From the NCBI RefSeq assembly GCF_001581005.1, contig NZ_LHZV01000058.1:1-64000 (forward strand): a stretch of DNA of 64,000 nucleotides. The letters are read 5' to 3'. Below are positions 36,862 through 45,581 of this stretch, piece by piece. Within the stretch, counting starts at the first letter, position 1, and each line of letters opens with the position of its first letter. A program made the position numbers and the translations under genes. The DNA comes from Acetobacter orleanensis (GTDB lineage Bacteria; Pseudomonadota; Alphaproteobacteria; Acetobacterales; Acetobacteraceae). The notes below the pieces were generated by a model. The model was not told the DNA's origin. It was given only the letters and a program-made list of their open reading frames with translations, and did not search any database.

Positions 36862-37523
36862 CCACAGTTTGGGGCCGGGTCGAGCAGGCTATTTCTCTTG
36901 CGGTGGCGGGCCTTGCCACAGGCAGCATGCCACATCCCATACAACGGGACGCGGTGCGGGATGCAGCGCTTCACAAGCTGGCCGCTGTGGCGGGAGAGCG
37001 TGGCTGGAGTGTCCCTGTGTTGCGGGATGTTGCCGGACCGGAAGCAGACCTGTTTTTCCCCGGCGGGGCTGTGGAAATGGTTGAAGCGTGGTCCGACCTG
37101 TGTGACCGCGAGATGGTCATGGCCATGCAGGATACGGCTGAGCCACGGCTGAGCCAGCGTGTCAGGCAGGCGATTCTGCTACGTCTGCCAACCGATTCTG
37201 CTATGCGGATGGGGGCGAGAAGCGGGTTTGCGACACTGGCCACGCCGTGCGCACGTGGTGCGTTGCGGCGGTCTTTGATGCGGACCATCAATGCGATCTG
37301 GCAGGCTGCGGAGGATGAGTCGTCTGGCATGACATATGTCACCAAACGTCTGACACTCGGCGCAGTCTATGGCGCAACGTTGCTATATTGGCTGGCGCGC
37401 GGACAGAATGAAGCCGCTCTCGCGGCATTTGTTGATCGCCGTCTGGCGGGTGTGCTGCGTCTGGGCAAATTGCGGGCGCGGTTGAGCGGGCGGCGTCCGG
37501 CTACCAGTCCGGCCCCGGTCTGA
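36858..37523 (+). CDS. COQ9-family protein
   Basis: 221 residues. Alphaproteobacterial relatives of mitochondrial COQ9, a lipid-binding helper of ubiquinone synthesis (COQ7 partner). Recognised by RDAALHKLAAVAGERGWSVPVLRD, FFPGGAVEMVEAWSDLCDREM, and the helical C-terminal segment SGMTYVTKRLTLGAVYGATLLYWLARG. Start overlaps the def stop (ATGA). Confidence 0.88.
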   Translation: MTTVWGRVEQAISLAVAGLATGSMPHPIQRDAVRDAALHKLAAVAGERGWSVPVLRDVAGPEADLFFPGGAVEMVEAWSDLCDREMVMAMQDTAEPRLSQRVRQAILLRLPTDSAMRMGARSGFATLATPCARGALRRSLMRTINAIWQAAEDESSGMTYVTKRLTLGAVYGATLLYWLARGQNEAALAAFVDRRLAGVLRLGKLRARLSGRRPATSPAPV

Positions 37524-37557
37524 GGGTGCGGGTTATGCAGCAAAATGACAGGTGCTG

Positions 37558-38088
37558 ATGAATACCGTCTATCGCCCGCATGATGAAGCCGGTGCGGGCC
37601 TCCTGTTCCTGCGGGAAGAGCAACTCCGTCTGGCTCAGGCCATGATGTTTCTGGCAGGGCGCGATATGGCCGCGGCGCTGGAGCCGATTCTGACGGAAGA
37701 ACGGTTGGGCAGTGCCCACTATCGCGTGTTGCAGGTGCTGGCATTTAGTCCCGGTATCCCCGTCAGCCGCCTTCAGGAGACACTGGGGGTGACGAAACAG
37801 AGCCTTGGGCGCACATTGGGCGAGTTGCAGGATCGTGGCTACCTGAAGAGCGAAACCAGTCTGCGGGACAAGCGGCAGAGGCTGTTGCATCTGAGCAAAG
37901 AGGGGCAGGCTGTGGAAGCCCGACTGTTTGCCGTTGTGCGCCAGTGTCTGAGTGCCGCCTACAGAGAAGCAGGCGGAGCCGCAGTGGAAGGGTTTCGGCG
38001 TGTCATGCATGGTATGCTTTCGGAAAGCAGTCGCGCGATGATTGCGGATGATGCCGCAGGACGGAGAAAGAGACGCAATGGACCCTAG
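37558..38088 (+). CDS. MarR-family transcriptional regulator
   Basis: 176 residues. A winged-helix core is readable: LGSAHYRVLQVLAFSPGIPVSRLQETLGVTKQSLGRTLGELQDRGYLKSETSLRDKRQRLLHLSKEG. The residues D-x-R-x-R at the wing are typical of MarR. It runs before a two-component system and its end overlaps the response-regulator start (ATG 38078 inside the MarR gene), so the three are probably cotranscribed. The ligand is unknown. Confidence 0.9.
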   Translation: MNTVYRPHDEAGAGLLFLREEQLRLAQAMMFLAGRDMAAALEPILTEERLGSAHYRVLQVLAFSPGIPVSRLQETLGVTKQSLGRTLGELQDRGYLKSETSLRDKRQRLLHLSKEGQAVEARLFAVVRQCLSAAYREAGGAAVEGFRRVMHGMLSESSRAMIADDAAGRRKRRNGP

Positions 38089-38809
38089 CCACCGCGATCT
38101 TGTGCCCGAAGAGGGCATGGCCCCGCATGTGATTGTAGTGGATGATGACCCACGCCTGAGGCGGCTGCTGCATCGCTACCTATCCGAGCAGGGGTTTCGC
38201 ATCAGTGTGGCGGCCAGTGCGGCAGAGGCGCGGCAGACTCTTCAAAGCATCCAGCCCGACGCGATGGTTCTGGACGTAACCATGCCGGGAGAAAACGGGC
38301 TGGAACTCACCCGCGCTCTGCGGGAGGCGGGGCAGGATTTGCCGATTGTGCTGCTTACGGCGCGGGGCGAACCGGCCGACCGGATTTCCGGGCTGGAAGC
38401 GGGGGCCGATGATTATCTTGGTAAACCGTTTGAACCGCGAGAACTGCTATTGCGGCTCAAGGCGCATTTGCGGCGGCTGGCACCGGCTCCGGCGTCGGAC
38501 AATCTGCGGATTATCCGGTTGGGTGAGAAGGAGTTTGACCCGGTACGGGCCTTGCTGTCTGGCCCGGAGGGCAATGTGCATCTGACAGGTGGCGAGGCAG
38601 CCCTTTTGTCCGTGCTGGCGCGTCGTCCGAATGAAATTTTTTCCCGCGAGGAAATCGCCCGTGCGTTGGATATGGCGGAAATCGGGGAGCGCGCGGTTGA
38701 TGTGCAGGTCACACGGCTACGGCGCCGCATTGAGCCGGACCCGCGTGAACCGCGCTTTCTGCACACTATTCGCGGGCGTGGCTATGTGCTCAAACCCGGC
38801 GTGCAGTAA
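38078..38809 (+). CDS. ompR: OmpR-family DNA-binding response regulator
   Basis: 243 residues. Receiver domain with VDDDPRLRRLLHRYL, phospho-acceptor Asp66 in VLDVTMPG, and LLTARGE plus the KPFEPRELLLRL lysine site. The C-terminal winged helix is LTGGEAALLSVLARRPNEIFSREEIARAL and VQVTRLRRRIEPDPREPRFLHTIRGRGYVL. The best start is ATG 38078, preceded by GGAGAAAGAG. It pairs with the kinase 24 bases downstream. The gene symbol marks family, not proven function. Confidence 0.92.
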   Translation: MDPSHRDLVPEEGMAPHVIVVDDDPRLRRLLHRYLSEQGFRISVAASAAEARQTLQSIQPDAMVLDVTMPGENGLELTRALREAGQDLPIVLLTARGEPADRISGLEAGADDYLGKPFEPRELLLRLKAHLRRLAPAPASDNLRIIRLGEKEFDPVRALLSGPEGNVHLTGGEAALLSVLARRPNEIFSREEIARALDMAEIGERAVDVQVTRLRRRIEPDPREPRFLHTIRGRGYVLKPGVQ

Positions 38810-38833
38810 GAGCTATCTGTCCGTGTTGCGGGT

Positions 38834-40213
38834 ATGAAGAGGCGAACACTCCGGCTTTTCCCCTCAGGGGTTTTAAAGTCCCGCAGTATGGAAAAATCCG
38901 TACGGCGCGTGCTGCCGCGCTCGCTGCTGGGGCGCTCTTTGCTGATTGTGCTGATCCCGCTGCTGGTCACACAGGCTATTTCGCTGGAACTGTTTTACGG
39001 GAATTTTCTCAAGGTTGTATCCCGTCGGCTGTCTGACAGCGTGACATCTGACATTGTGCTCTCCCTCAACGCGCTGGAACATTTGCAAAAGCAGAGCGAT
39101 AAGGCGTGGTTTGTCGCGCAGGCGCGGGACCATTTGCAGCTTGTGGAAACATGGCACCCCGGCGCACGGCTGCATCGTTTTGGCTCCAACCATATTACCG
39201 GCCCGATGGATGATGATCTGGCACATGCGCTGGATACAGCCATTGATTATCCGTTTTTTGTAAACTGGAAGAGCGACCCGCATACCGTAAAAATTGCCAT
39301 TCAGTTGCCCGATGGTGTGCTGGATGTGGATGCACCGCGCAAACGGCTGGATATGGGGCAGATCTGGTTGTTTGTGGTCTGGGCGTTCAGTAGTTCCGTT
39401 CTGCTGTTTGTGGTGGCCAGTCTGTTCATGCGCAATCAGATCCGCGCTATCCGCCGTCTTGCGCGGGCGGCGGAGCAGTTCGGGTTGGGGCGGGACATTG
39501 GCCCCATCAAGCTGGAAGGCGCGCAGGAAGTGCGTAAGGCCGCTGTGGCCTTCAACCGTATGCAGGACCGGATTTACCGCTTTGTCTCACAGCGGACGGG
39601 CGTTCTGGCTGGTGTCTCGCACGACCTGCGCACACCGCTCACACGGCTGCGGCTTTCTCTCGCCATGGTGCCGCGTACCGGCACGATTAAAGGGGAAGAG
39701 CTGAGCGCGGATGTGGATGACATGATCGGCGATATCGCCGAGATGGAACACATGATCGGCAGCTATCTGGCCTTTGCGCGCGGTGAGGGGGCGGAAACGC
39801 CCGAGCATGTCGAGATGGCGCCGTTTATCGAGGATGTCGTGGCTGCGGCGCGCCGGTCCGGAGCAACCGTTGCGTCTGTTACGGTGCAGCCGGGTTTAAC
39901 CGCCCATATGCGGCCGGACGCCATGAAGCGCGCCCTGACAAACCTGCTGGATAATGCGCGCAGGCATGGCGGAGCGATTGCCATTACGGCTTACGCCATA
40001 CAGGACGGTGTCTGCCTGCTGGTGGACGATGACGGGCCGGGTATCCGCCCTGAGCGGCGGGAAGCCGTTTTTCGGGCGTTTGAAAGTGGGCGAGGTGGAG
40101 GTACAGGGCTGGGCCTGACCATTTCTCGTGACATTGTGCGTGCCCATGGGGGAGACATGGAACTGGATGCCTCGCCCGCCGGTGGGCTACGTGTCAAATT
40201 GGTCCTGCCCTAA
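38834..40213 (+). CDS. envZ: EnvZ-like sensor histidine kinase
   Basis: 459 residues. Two membrane segments (about 34-54 and 178-200) flank a periplasmic sensor domain, followed by HAMP, the HisKA box VSHDLRTPLTRLRL with His263, and the HATPase domain with N box NLLDNARRH, and G boxes DDDGPGI and GGGTGLGL. Architecture is that of EnvZ, partner of the OmpR-type regulator. A shorter start at ATG 38888 is possible, since the first 18 residues look poorly conserved. It ends 16 bases from the convergent bamE. Confidence 0.92.
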   Translation: MKRRTLRLFPSGVLKSRSMEKSVRRVLPRSLLGRSLLIVLIPLLVTQAISLELFYGNFLKVVSRRLSDSVTSDIVLSLNALEHLQKQSDKAWFVAQARDHLQLVETWHPGARLHRFGSNHITGPMDDDLAHALDTAIDYPFFVNWKSDPHTVKIAIQLPDGVLDVDAPRKRLDMGQIWLFVVWAFSSSVLLFVVASLFMRNQIRAIRRLARAAEQFGLGRDIGPIKLEGAQEVRKAAVAFNRMQDRIYRFVSQRTGVLAGVSHDLRTPLTRLRLSLAMVPRTGTIKGEELSADVDDMIGDIAEMEHMIGSYLAFARGEGAETPEHVEMAPFIEDVVAAARRSGATVASVTVQPGLTAHMRPDAMKRALTNLLDNARRHGGAIAITAYAIQDGVCLLVDDDGPGIRPERREAVFRAFESGRGGGTGLGLTISRDIVRAHGGDMELDASPAGGLRVKLVLP

Positions 40214-40228
40214 GGGGCGGGGAAGATA

Positions 40229-40795
40229 TTAGAGCGTATTACCCGCGCCGAAGTGGCCCGGACCGTTGTTGCCGCCCATCATACCCGAGCCGCCGCCACC
40301 CATACCATTCGCGCCACCCATCATGTTCTGCATTGGGTTGTAACGGCCCACGTTGCCCAGAATCTGCTGAAGGATATTGATGCTCGTGCCCGGTGTCGGG
40401 GTGACCTTGCTGATCATGGAGACAGGGCGGCTGTCTTTACGGTTCAGCGTCCGCAGGCTTTGCAGCATGCCAGCGTTATCAAACTTCAGAACCACGAGCT
40501 GCTGCTTGTCGATCCCCGGAAAATCCATGGGCTTCATGTAGGTGGTCATGGAAATGTAAATCCATGTGTTGTCATCAAAGGCACCCTTTGTGGTTGGGGA
40601 GCCGAGAAGATCCACCGCATCGGCGCGGGTGCTGGTGCCCGGTGTAAGCTGATTGTAATCATCCGCTTCCACCAGAGAACCGCGCGGGATAGGCGTGGGG
40701 GCGAACACGGAGCAGCCGGAAATGACAAATGCCGCAGCCAGCGCACCACAGGCGGTGCCGAAGCGCGTCATGCTTTTCTTGCGGTGCGGTGTCAT
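40229..40795 (-). CDS. bamE: BamE/SmpA-type outer membrane assembly lipoprotein
   Basis: 188-residue lipoprotein with lipobox ISGC (Cys28). The conserved core is GSLVEADDYNQLTPGTSTRADAVDLLGSPTTKGAFDDNTWIYIS, the SmpA/OmlA domain, followed by a Gly/Met/Asn-rich tail (GGANGMGGGGSGMMGGNN) not found in E. coli BamE. It helps beta-barrel assembly with BamB, BamD. The second in-frame start (40771) is an alternative. It is divergent from the yceD-rpmF operon. Confidence 0.9.
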   Translation of the reverse strand: MTPHRKKSMTRFGTACGALAAAFVISGCSVFAPTPIPRGSLVEADDYNQLTPGTSTRADAVDLLGSPTTKGAFDDNTWIYISMTTYMKPMDFPGIDKQQLVVLKFDNAGMLQSLRTLNRKDSRPVSMISKVTPTPGTSINILQQILGNVGRYNPMQNMMGGANGMGGGGSGMMGGNNGPGHFGAGNTL

Positions 40796-41053
40796 ATCAG
40801 TAAGGCGTCCCCAAATCTGTAACAGGTCACTCTGAGAAGGTTTGATCTTTCAGGCTACGGCATGAAGGAAGACCTACTCTGTCGGATGCCCCAACGGGCT
40901 CTGTGCGTCAATTCCTGAATTATGTGGCGGTCCGGTTTAGGCGGGATGATGGCACCGGTGGCGCTTTATGTTAGGGCTGCTGAAGGCGCTTCCGCACACT
41001 GGCGGCGGGAGGGCTGTCTGTTTTTTCAGAAGCTAGAATTTCAGGAGGTTTCC

Positions 41054-41608
41054 ATGCCCCATAAGCCGGAATTTTCCCGTCCCGTTGCCGTGCGTCGAAT
41101 CGGCGCGGCCGGGTTGGATCTCATGGTCGAGGCAACGCCTGCGGAATGCAGGCAGGTTGCTGAGCGGCTCGGGCTGCCTGAAATCAGCATGTTTCGCTGC
41201 AAATATACGCTCTCACTTGGTCGGCGCGATATTGTGTCCGCCCACGGGGCGCTGGCTGTGCGGTTCAAGCAGACGTGTGTGCGCACGTTAGAGCCATTTG
41301 AGGATATGCTGGCTGGCTCCTTTGTTGTGGAGTTTGTGCCCGAGGAGCATTTTGAGGAAAAGGCGGTTCCTGATCTGGAAGCCGTGGATGAGATTCCCTA
41401 TGCGGGGGAATCGATAGACCTTGGGGAAGCTGCGGTGGAGCAGTTCGCACTGGATCTTGAGCCATACCCCCATGCTCCGGATGCTAGTCTGCCCGCAGGG
41501 CTTGTCATAAGTGAGGAAGAGGCGGAAAAGCTGGCAGAGCAGGACGCCGCAGAGAAAAAAATGAATCCGTTTGCTGATCTCGCACGGTTGCGCCGCAAAG
41601 ATAGCTGA
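41054..41608 (+). CDS. yceD: DUF177/YceD-family protein
   Basis: 184 residues. YceD-family protein implicated in 23S rRNA accumulation; typically next to rpmF. Recognised by the DUF177 core: MFRCKYTLSLGRRDIVSAHGALAVRFKQTCVRTLEPFEDMLAGSF, and an acidic C-terminal half with NPFADLARLRRK. The start ATG 41054 has AGGAGG at 41043-41048, 5 bases away. A longer in-frame reading from 40922 is not supported. Confidence 0.9.
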   Translation: MPHKPEFSRPVAVRRIGAAGLDLMVEATPAECRQVAERLGLPEISMFRCKYTLSLGRRDIVSAHGALAVRFKQTCVRTLEPFEDMLAGSFVVEFVPEEHFEEKAVPDLEAVDEIPYAGESIDLGEAAVEQFALDLEPYPHAPDASLPAGLVISEEEAEKLAEQDAAEKKMNPFADLARLRRKDS

Positions 41609-41648
41609 CGTGTCAGCGCAGGTTTTATTGCGCTCTTGCTTGCGAAAG

Positions 41649-41674
41649 GGGCGGCTCTCTGCTAGAGGCCGCCC
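41649..41674 (+). other. Hairpin between yceD and rpmF
   Basis: GGGCGGC and GCCGCCC, with an inner CTCT/AGAG pair and one bulged T, form an 11-bp stem-loop 40 bases after the yceD stop. No T-run follows, so processing, attenuation or stabilisation is more likely than simple termination. Confidence 0.45.
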
Positions 41675-41764
41675 TCAATCTGGTGATTAACCTGTTTTGT
41701 CTTTCGGTATGTGGATTGTCCACGATGCCGGTAGTCTTAGATCTGTTTGGAGGGGCTCGGTCCC

Positions 41765-41968
41765 ATGGCTGTACCCAAAAGAAAAACTTCGCCTTCACGT
41801 CGTGGCATGCGTCGCAGCCATCAGGCTCTGCGTGTGGAGGCTCATGCTGAATGCTCCAACTGTGGTGAGCTCAAGCGCCCGCACAACATCTGCAGCCACT
41901 GCGGCCACTACGATGGTCGTGAAGTGATTGCGGCTGGCAAGGCACTGAAAGTCGCTGTTCGCGCCTGA
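41765..41968 (+). CDS. rpmF: 50S ribosomal protein L32
   Basis: 67 residues, [22 protein letters not shown] start. Both zinc-ribbon Cys pairs are present: C-x2-C at ECSNCGE and C-x2-C at ICSHCGH, so this is the zinc-binding form. It sits between yceD and plsX as in most proteobacteria; TTGGAGGGG lies upstream. Confidence 0.96.
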   Translation: MAVPKRKTSPSRRGMRRSHQALRVEAHAECSNCGELKRPHNICSHCGHYDGREVIAAGKALKVAVRA

Positions 41969-41980
41969 GGGCAAGCGGCT

Positions 41981-42002
41981 CGCATTACCATGAGGTAATG
42001 CG
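41981..42002 (+). other. Perfect hairpin between rpmF and plsX
   Basis: CGCATTACC and GGTAATGCG form a perfect 9-bp stem with loop ATGA, 13 bases after the rpmF stop and 45 bases before the plsX start. With no T-run it may modulate expression of plsX relative to the ribosomal protein gene. Confidence 0.5.
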
Positions 42003-42046
42003 GTTGTACGGGAGTAAGGCATCTGCGGCATGGCAGAGAAGCAGGC

Positions 42047-43153
42047 ATGAGCGATAGAGAGATTTCCGAGAATTCCCCCGTTGAACAGAGCGAGGTTTTT
42101 AGCCTTGCGGTTGATGGGATGGGGGGGGACGGAGCTCCCGACGTGGTCGTTGCCGGGCTTGCCATCGCAGCTGATCGCCATCCCGGCATGCGTGTGCTTT
42201 TGACGGGTGATGAAGCCTGTCTGCGTCCGCTTTTGGCAAAATATCCTAAAGCGGAAGCAATCTGCACCATCTGGCATACGGATGCTGCCATCCCCATGGA
42301 CATGAAGCCCACCGCTGCCCTGCGGGTGCGCCAGTCTTCCATGCGTCTGGGGATGGATGCCGTTGCAAGCGGTCGCGCCAAAGGCGTGGTCTCTGCGGGC
42401 AATAGTGGTGCCATGCTTGCTCTGGCAAAAATTGTCGTTAAGACCATGCCCGGTATTTCCCGGCCCGCCATGGCCGCCATCAGTCCGACGGTTAAGGGTG
42501 ACGTTGTCATGCTTGATCTTGGGGCTAATGTGGCGTGTGACTGGCGCAATCTGGTTGAATTTGCCGTGATGGGCGAGGCCTTTGCCAAAGCTGTGCTGGG
42601 CCTGCCTGCTCCCCGCATCGGGCTTCTCAACATCGGCTCGGAAGAGTTGAAGGGTGATGAGAAGCTGCGCGTAGCGTCTGAAGCCCTGCGCGAAAGCCCG
42701 CTTGCGGCCCAGTTCCACGGATTTATCGAAGGTCATGACATCACGGCGGGTACAACTGACGTGGTGGTGACGGACGGTTTTACCGGGAATGTGGCGCTCA
42801 AGACAGGGGAAGGGGCGCTGAAAATGGCGTCTTCCCTGCTGCGTCAGGTCTTTAATCGCGGCATTATTTCTAAAATTGGCTATCTGCTTGTAAAGCCCGG
42901 CCTTGAACGCATGAAGGAATGGCTTGATCCGCGCCGGTATAACGGCGCGGTTTTTGTCGGTCTGAACGGCGTTGTGGTGAAATCCCACGGTGGAACAGAT
43001 GCTGAGGGCTTTGCCGCGGCTGTGGATGTGGCCATGGATATGGTTACGCATGGATTTAATGATAGTATTCGCGAGCGCCTGACCCATATGGGGGCGCTTC
43101 TCTCCCGTCAGCAGGCCGCGCTTGAGCGTGAGCCTGAGACGACGGCTTCCTGA
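42047..43153 (+). CDS. plsX: Phosphate acyltransferase PlsX
   Basis: Makes acyl-phosphate from acyl-ACP for phospholipid synthesis; peripheral membrane enzyme. 368 residues with LAVDGMGGDGAPDVVVAGL, SAGNSGAMLALAKIVVKTMPGISRPAMAA, MLDLGANVACDWRNLVEFAVMG, GLLNIGSEELKGDE, FHGFIEGHDI and VVTDGFTGNVALKTGEG. First of the lipid genes in the operon. Confidence 0.96.
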   Translation: MSDREISENSPVEQSEVFSLAVDGMGGDGAPDVVVAGLAIAADRHPGMRVLLTGDEACLRPLLAKYPKAEAICTIWHTDAAIPMDMKPTAALRVRQSSMRLGMDAVASGRAKGVVSAGNSGAMLALAKIVVKTMPGISRPAMAAISPTVKGDVVMLDLGANVACDWRNLVEFAVMGEAFAKAVLGLPAPRIGLLNIGSEELKGDEKLRVASEALRESPLAAQFHGFIEGHDITAGTTDVVVTDGFTGNVALKTGEGALKMASSLLRQVFNRGIISKIGYLLVKPGLERMKEWLDPRRYNGAVFVGLNGVVVKSHGGTDAEGFAAAVDVAMDMVTHGFNDSIRERLTHMGALLSRQQAALEREPETTAS

Positions 43154-43224
43154 TCAGACACAGGTTCAGGGCACTGGTTGTCAGGCCGTCCTGAGTGCTG
43201 GTGTTTGACAATGAAAGAACGGTA

Positions 43225-44190
43225 ATGGCGAGACGTTCGCTTCTGGTAGGGTTTGGCGGGTTTCTGCCGGATCGGGTCGTGTCTAACGATGAACTGGCAG
43301 CCCGGCTTGAAACGTCCGATGACTGGATAAAAACCCGCACCGGCATCACCCAGCGGCATATTGCGGGTGAGCACGATACGGCAACCAGCATGGGGGCCGC
43401 CGCAGCGCGCAAGGCACTGGATTACGCCGGTCTGAGCGCTGATGACATTGATGCCGTGATTGTTGCGACATCCACCCCGGATCAGGCTTTTCCGGCAACA
43501 GCCGTGCGCATTCAGGCGGAGTTGGGCATGAAACAGGGCTTCGGGTTCGACCTCGCCGCGGCCTGCTCTGGCTTCATTTACGCTCTTTCCACAGCGGATG
43601 CCTTTATCCGGGCCGGGCAAGCGCGGAACATTCTGGTCATCGGGAGTGAAGTCTATTCCCGGATTATCGACTGGTCTGACCGTGGCACCTGTGTGCTGTT
43701 TGGCGATGGTGCTGGTGCCGTTGTGCTCTCCGGTTCCGATACGCCGGGCGAGCAGGGACTTTTGTCCACGCATCTTCATTCCGATGGCACTGCTGGTGAT
43801 CTCCTGTATGTCGATGGTGCGGTCGGTCGCCGTGATAAAAGCGGCTACCTGAAAATGAACGGGCGTGATGTTTTCCGCCATGCGGTCGCAAAGCTTTCCT
43901 CCTCCGTGGATGAAGCCCTGAAAGCCGAAGGTCTGGATTATTCAGACGTCGCATGGCTTGTCCCACATCAGGCCAATATCCGTATTATCGAAGGGGTGGC
44001 CAAAAAGCTCGCCCTTCCGGCCGAACAGGTTGTGATTACGGTGGACCGCCACGCGAATACCTCCGCCGCGTCCATTCCTCTGGCGCTGGATGAGGCTGTG
44101 CGGGATGGCCGTATCAAAAAGGGTGATCTGGTGCTGATGGAAGCGCTGGGTGGCGGCCTGACATGGGGTTCCGCACTGGCCCGCTTCTAA
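43225..44190 (+). CDS. fabH: 3-Oxoacyl-ACP synthase III FabH
   Basis: Initiates fatty acid synthesis by condensing acetyl-CoA with malonyl-ACP. 321 residues; catalytic triad visible as Cys114 in AAACSGF, His in PHQANIRI and Asn in HANTSAAS. The motif TSDDWIKTRTGI confirms KAS III. It starts at ATG 43225; an upstream frame adds non-conserved residues. It follows plsX and precedes ihfA. Confidence 0.97.
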   Translation: MARRSLLVGFGGFLPDRVVSNDELAARLETSDDWIKTRTGITQRHIAGEHDTATSMGAAAARKALDYAGLSADDIDAVIVATSTPDQAFPATAVRIQAELGMKQGFGFDLAAACSGFIYALSTADAFIRAGQARNILVIGSEVYSRIIDWSDRGTCVLFGDGAGAVVLSGSDTPGEQGLLSTHLHSDGTAGDLLYVDGAVGRRDKSGYLKMNGRDVFRHAVAKLSSSVDEALKAEGLDYSDVAWLVPHQANIRIIEGVAKKLALPAEQVVITVDRHANTSAASIPLALDEAVRDGRIKKGDLVLMEALGGGLTWGSALARF

Positions 44191-44222
44191 CGCTTTTACC
44201 GAGATTTTAATGACAGGATGGT

Positions 44223-44256
44223 GGGTGGCCTCACGAGAGAATTGACGAGGCCGCCC
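44223..44256 (+). other. Hairpin between fabH and ihfA
   Basis: GGGTGGCCTC (44223-44232) pairs with GAGGCCGCCC (44247-44256), with one G-T wobble and a 14-base loop. It lies 32 bases after fabH and overlaps the putative -35 of ihfA. Confidence 0.4.
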
Positions 44257-44269
44257 AACATGTTACTTT
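44242..44269 (+). promoter_or_regulatory. Candidate ihfA promoter
   Basis: TTGACG (44242-44247), 16-base spacer and TACTTT (44264-44269). The -10 is poor. If used, the start point would fall at about the ihfA ATG (44277), giving a leaderless or nearly leaderless mRNA; no Shine-Dalgarno is visible before that ATG. Confidence 0.3.
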
Positions 44270-44276
44270 CCATAGT

Positions 44277-44597
44277 ATGGAAACTGTCACGCGCGCCTCT
44301 CTGGTTGAGCAGATTTATCAGCAGGTCGGGTTGTCCCGCAAAGAATCGGCCGTGCTTCTGGAAGATATTCTGGAAACGCTCATGCAGGCGCTGGAGCGCG
44401 GCGAAAGCGTCAAGATTAGTGGTTTCGGCACGTTTTCAATAAGACAAAAAGGCCAACGCTGCGGACGCAACCCGAAAACGGGTGAGGAAGTCCCGATTCT
44501 TCCGCGTTCCGTGCTGGTTTTCCGCCCGAGTCAGCTGCTCCGTGCAGCCATTAATCACGAGCCGCTCGAAGGTGGCGAGGCGTACGATGATGAGTGA
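44277..44597 (+). CDS. ihfA: Integration host factor subunit alpha
   Basis: DNA-bending nucleoid protein, partner of IhfB (49868-50158). 106 residues with [58 protein letters not shown] and the C-terminal [12 protein letters not shown]; the DNA-intercalating beta-arm Pro is in the GRNPKTGE segment. Its 3' end overlaps the MerR gene. No clear ribosome site precedes ATG 44277. Confidence 0.95.
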   Translation: METVTRASLVEQIYQQVGLSRKESAVLLEDILETLMQALERGESVKISGFGTFSIRQKGQRCGRNPKTGEEVPILPRSVLVFRPSQLLRAAINHEPLEGGEAYDDE

Positions 44598-45369
44598 AGC
44601 CGACCAGTCTCCTTCTATTACAGATGTTTCCGACCTGCCGGACGAAGACGGCGGTGGTCTGGCACGTTCAGAAAAAGGGCCGCACGCCTTTCGTACAATT
44701 AGTGAGGTTGCTGACGAACTGCATGTTCCGCAGCATGTGCTCCGATTCTGGGAAACGCGCTTTGAGCAGGTTCGCCCTTTAAAAAGAGGCGGTGGCCGAC
44801 GGTATTACCGTCCGGCTGATGTCGATCTGCTTCGGCATATTTCCGATCTTCTTTACGCTAAAGGCTACACGGTAAAAGGTGTGCAGCGGCTTCTGCGTGA
44901 AGGAAATACGGACACAGGGCATCAGGCTGACGCAGATGTCCCGGTTGTGACTGACGCTCTTGAGGCGGACACGTCTTCCTCTACGCGTGACAGCGCAAGC
45001 GAACCAGTGGCTACTGTTGCAGTGTCGGCTCATGGCGTTGCCTCTAATGACGTCGCGTCCGATGTAACGCCAGAAGACGAACAGCGGGAAGAGACCGCAG
45101 CGACGACGCTGGAGGCACAGAGCGCGCTGGATCAGCCTCACGCAGAGGTTGCACAGCAGCCCAAAAAGGTTGTTGAGGCTGCACCTGCACCTGCACCTGC
45201 ACCTGCACCTGCACCTGCACCTGCACCTGTATCGGAATCAGCATCAGTCGTGAACGCTGGCTCTGGTGACGTTGTGCGGCGGCTGGAAAAGCAGACTGTC
45301 CGCCTGAAAAGCGAGCTGGCCGATATTCTGGTGGAGCTGGAATCGTTCCGTAACCGCCTGACAGCCTGA
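44587..45369 (+). CDS. MerR-family transcriptional regulator with repetitive linker
   Basis: About 260 residues. An N-terminal MerR helix-turn-helix is readable: [71 protein letters not shown]. Then comes a low-complexity acidic/Ala region with an (Ala-Pro)8 run, and a C-terminal coiled coil ([26 protein letters not shown]). No effector domain is visible. Location after ihfA is conserved in alphaproteobacteria. ATGs at 44587 and 44590 are both inside ihfA. Confidence 0.88.
   Translation: MMSEADQSPSITDVSDLPDEDGGGLARSEKGPHAFRTISEVADELHVPQHVLRFWETRFEQVRPLKRGGGRRYYRPADVDLLRHISDLLYAKGYTVKGVQRLLREGNTDTGHQADADVPVVTDALEADTSSSTRDSASEPVATVAVSAHGVASNDVASDVTPEDEQREETAATTLEAQSALDQPHAEVAQQPKKVVEAAPAPAPAPAPAPAPAPVSESASVVNAGSGDVVRRLEKQTVRLKSELADILVELESFRNRLTA
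45181..45228 (+). repeat. Perfect hexanucleotide tandem repeat (GCACCT)x8
   Basis: Eight exact copies of GCACCT inside the MerR-type gene encode alternating Ala-Pro. Any change of whole units stays in frame, so length can vary without breaking the gene. Confidence 0.95.
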
Positions 45370-45433
45370 AAAAATCCGCAAGGTGACTTGTGCGGTGTGA
45401 AAGGGACTGCTAAAGACCCTTTCACCAAATGGA

Positions 45434-45507
45434 CGGGCAGTAGCGCAGTCTGGTAGCGCATCAGTCTGGGGGACTGGGGGTCGTGGGTTCGAATCCCGCC
45501 TGCCCGA
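45434..45507 (+). tRNA. tRNA-Pro (anticodon GGG)
   Basis: 74 bases. Acceptor CGGGCAG pairs with CTGCCCG, discriminator A. The D arm has AGCGCAGTCTGGTAGCGC, the anticodon loop is CTGGGGG between TCAGT and ACTGG, and the T arm is GTGGG-TTCGAAT-CCCGC. CCA is not encoded. Confidence 0.95.
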
Positions 45508-45581
45508 TATTTGTCCAGTTGGTTCTCTAAAAATGAGAGCAGTTTATAGGGTGTCCGGAAACGGAACACCCTTTTTGCTGT

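Noticed and set aside
45181-45228. Regular short repeats that might suggest a CRISPR array
   Set aside because: They are 6-base tandem units without spacers and lie inside a coding frame.
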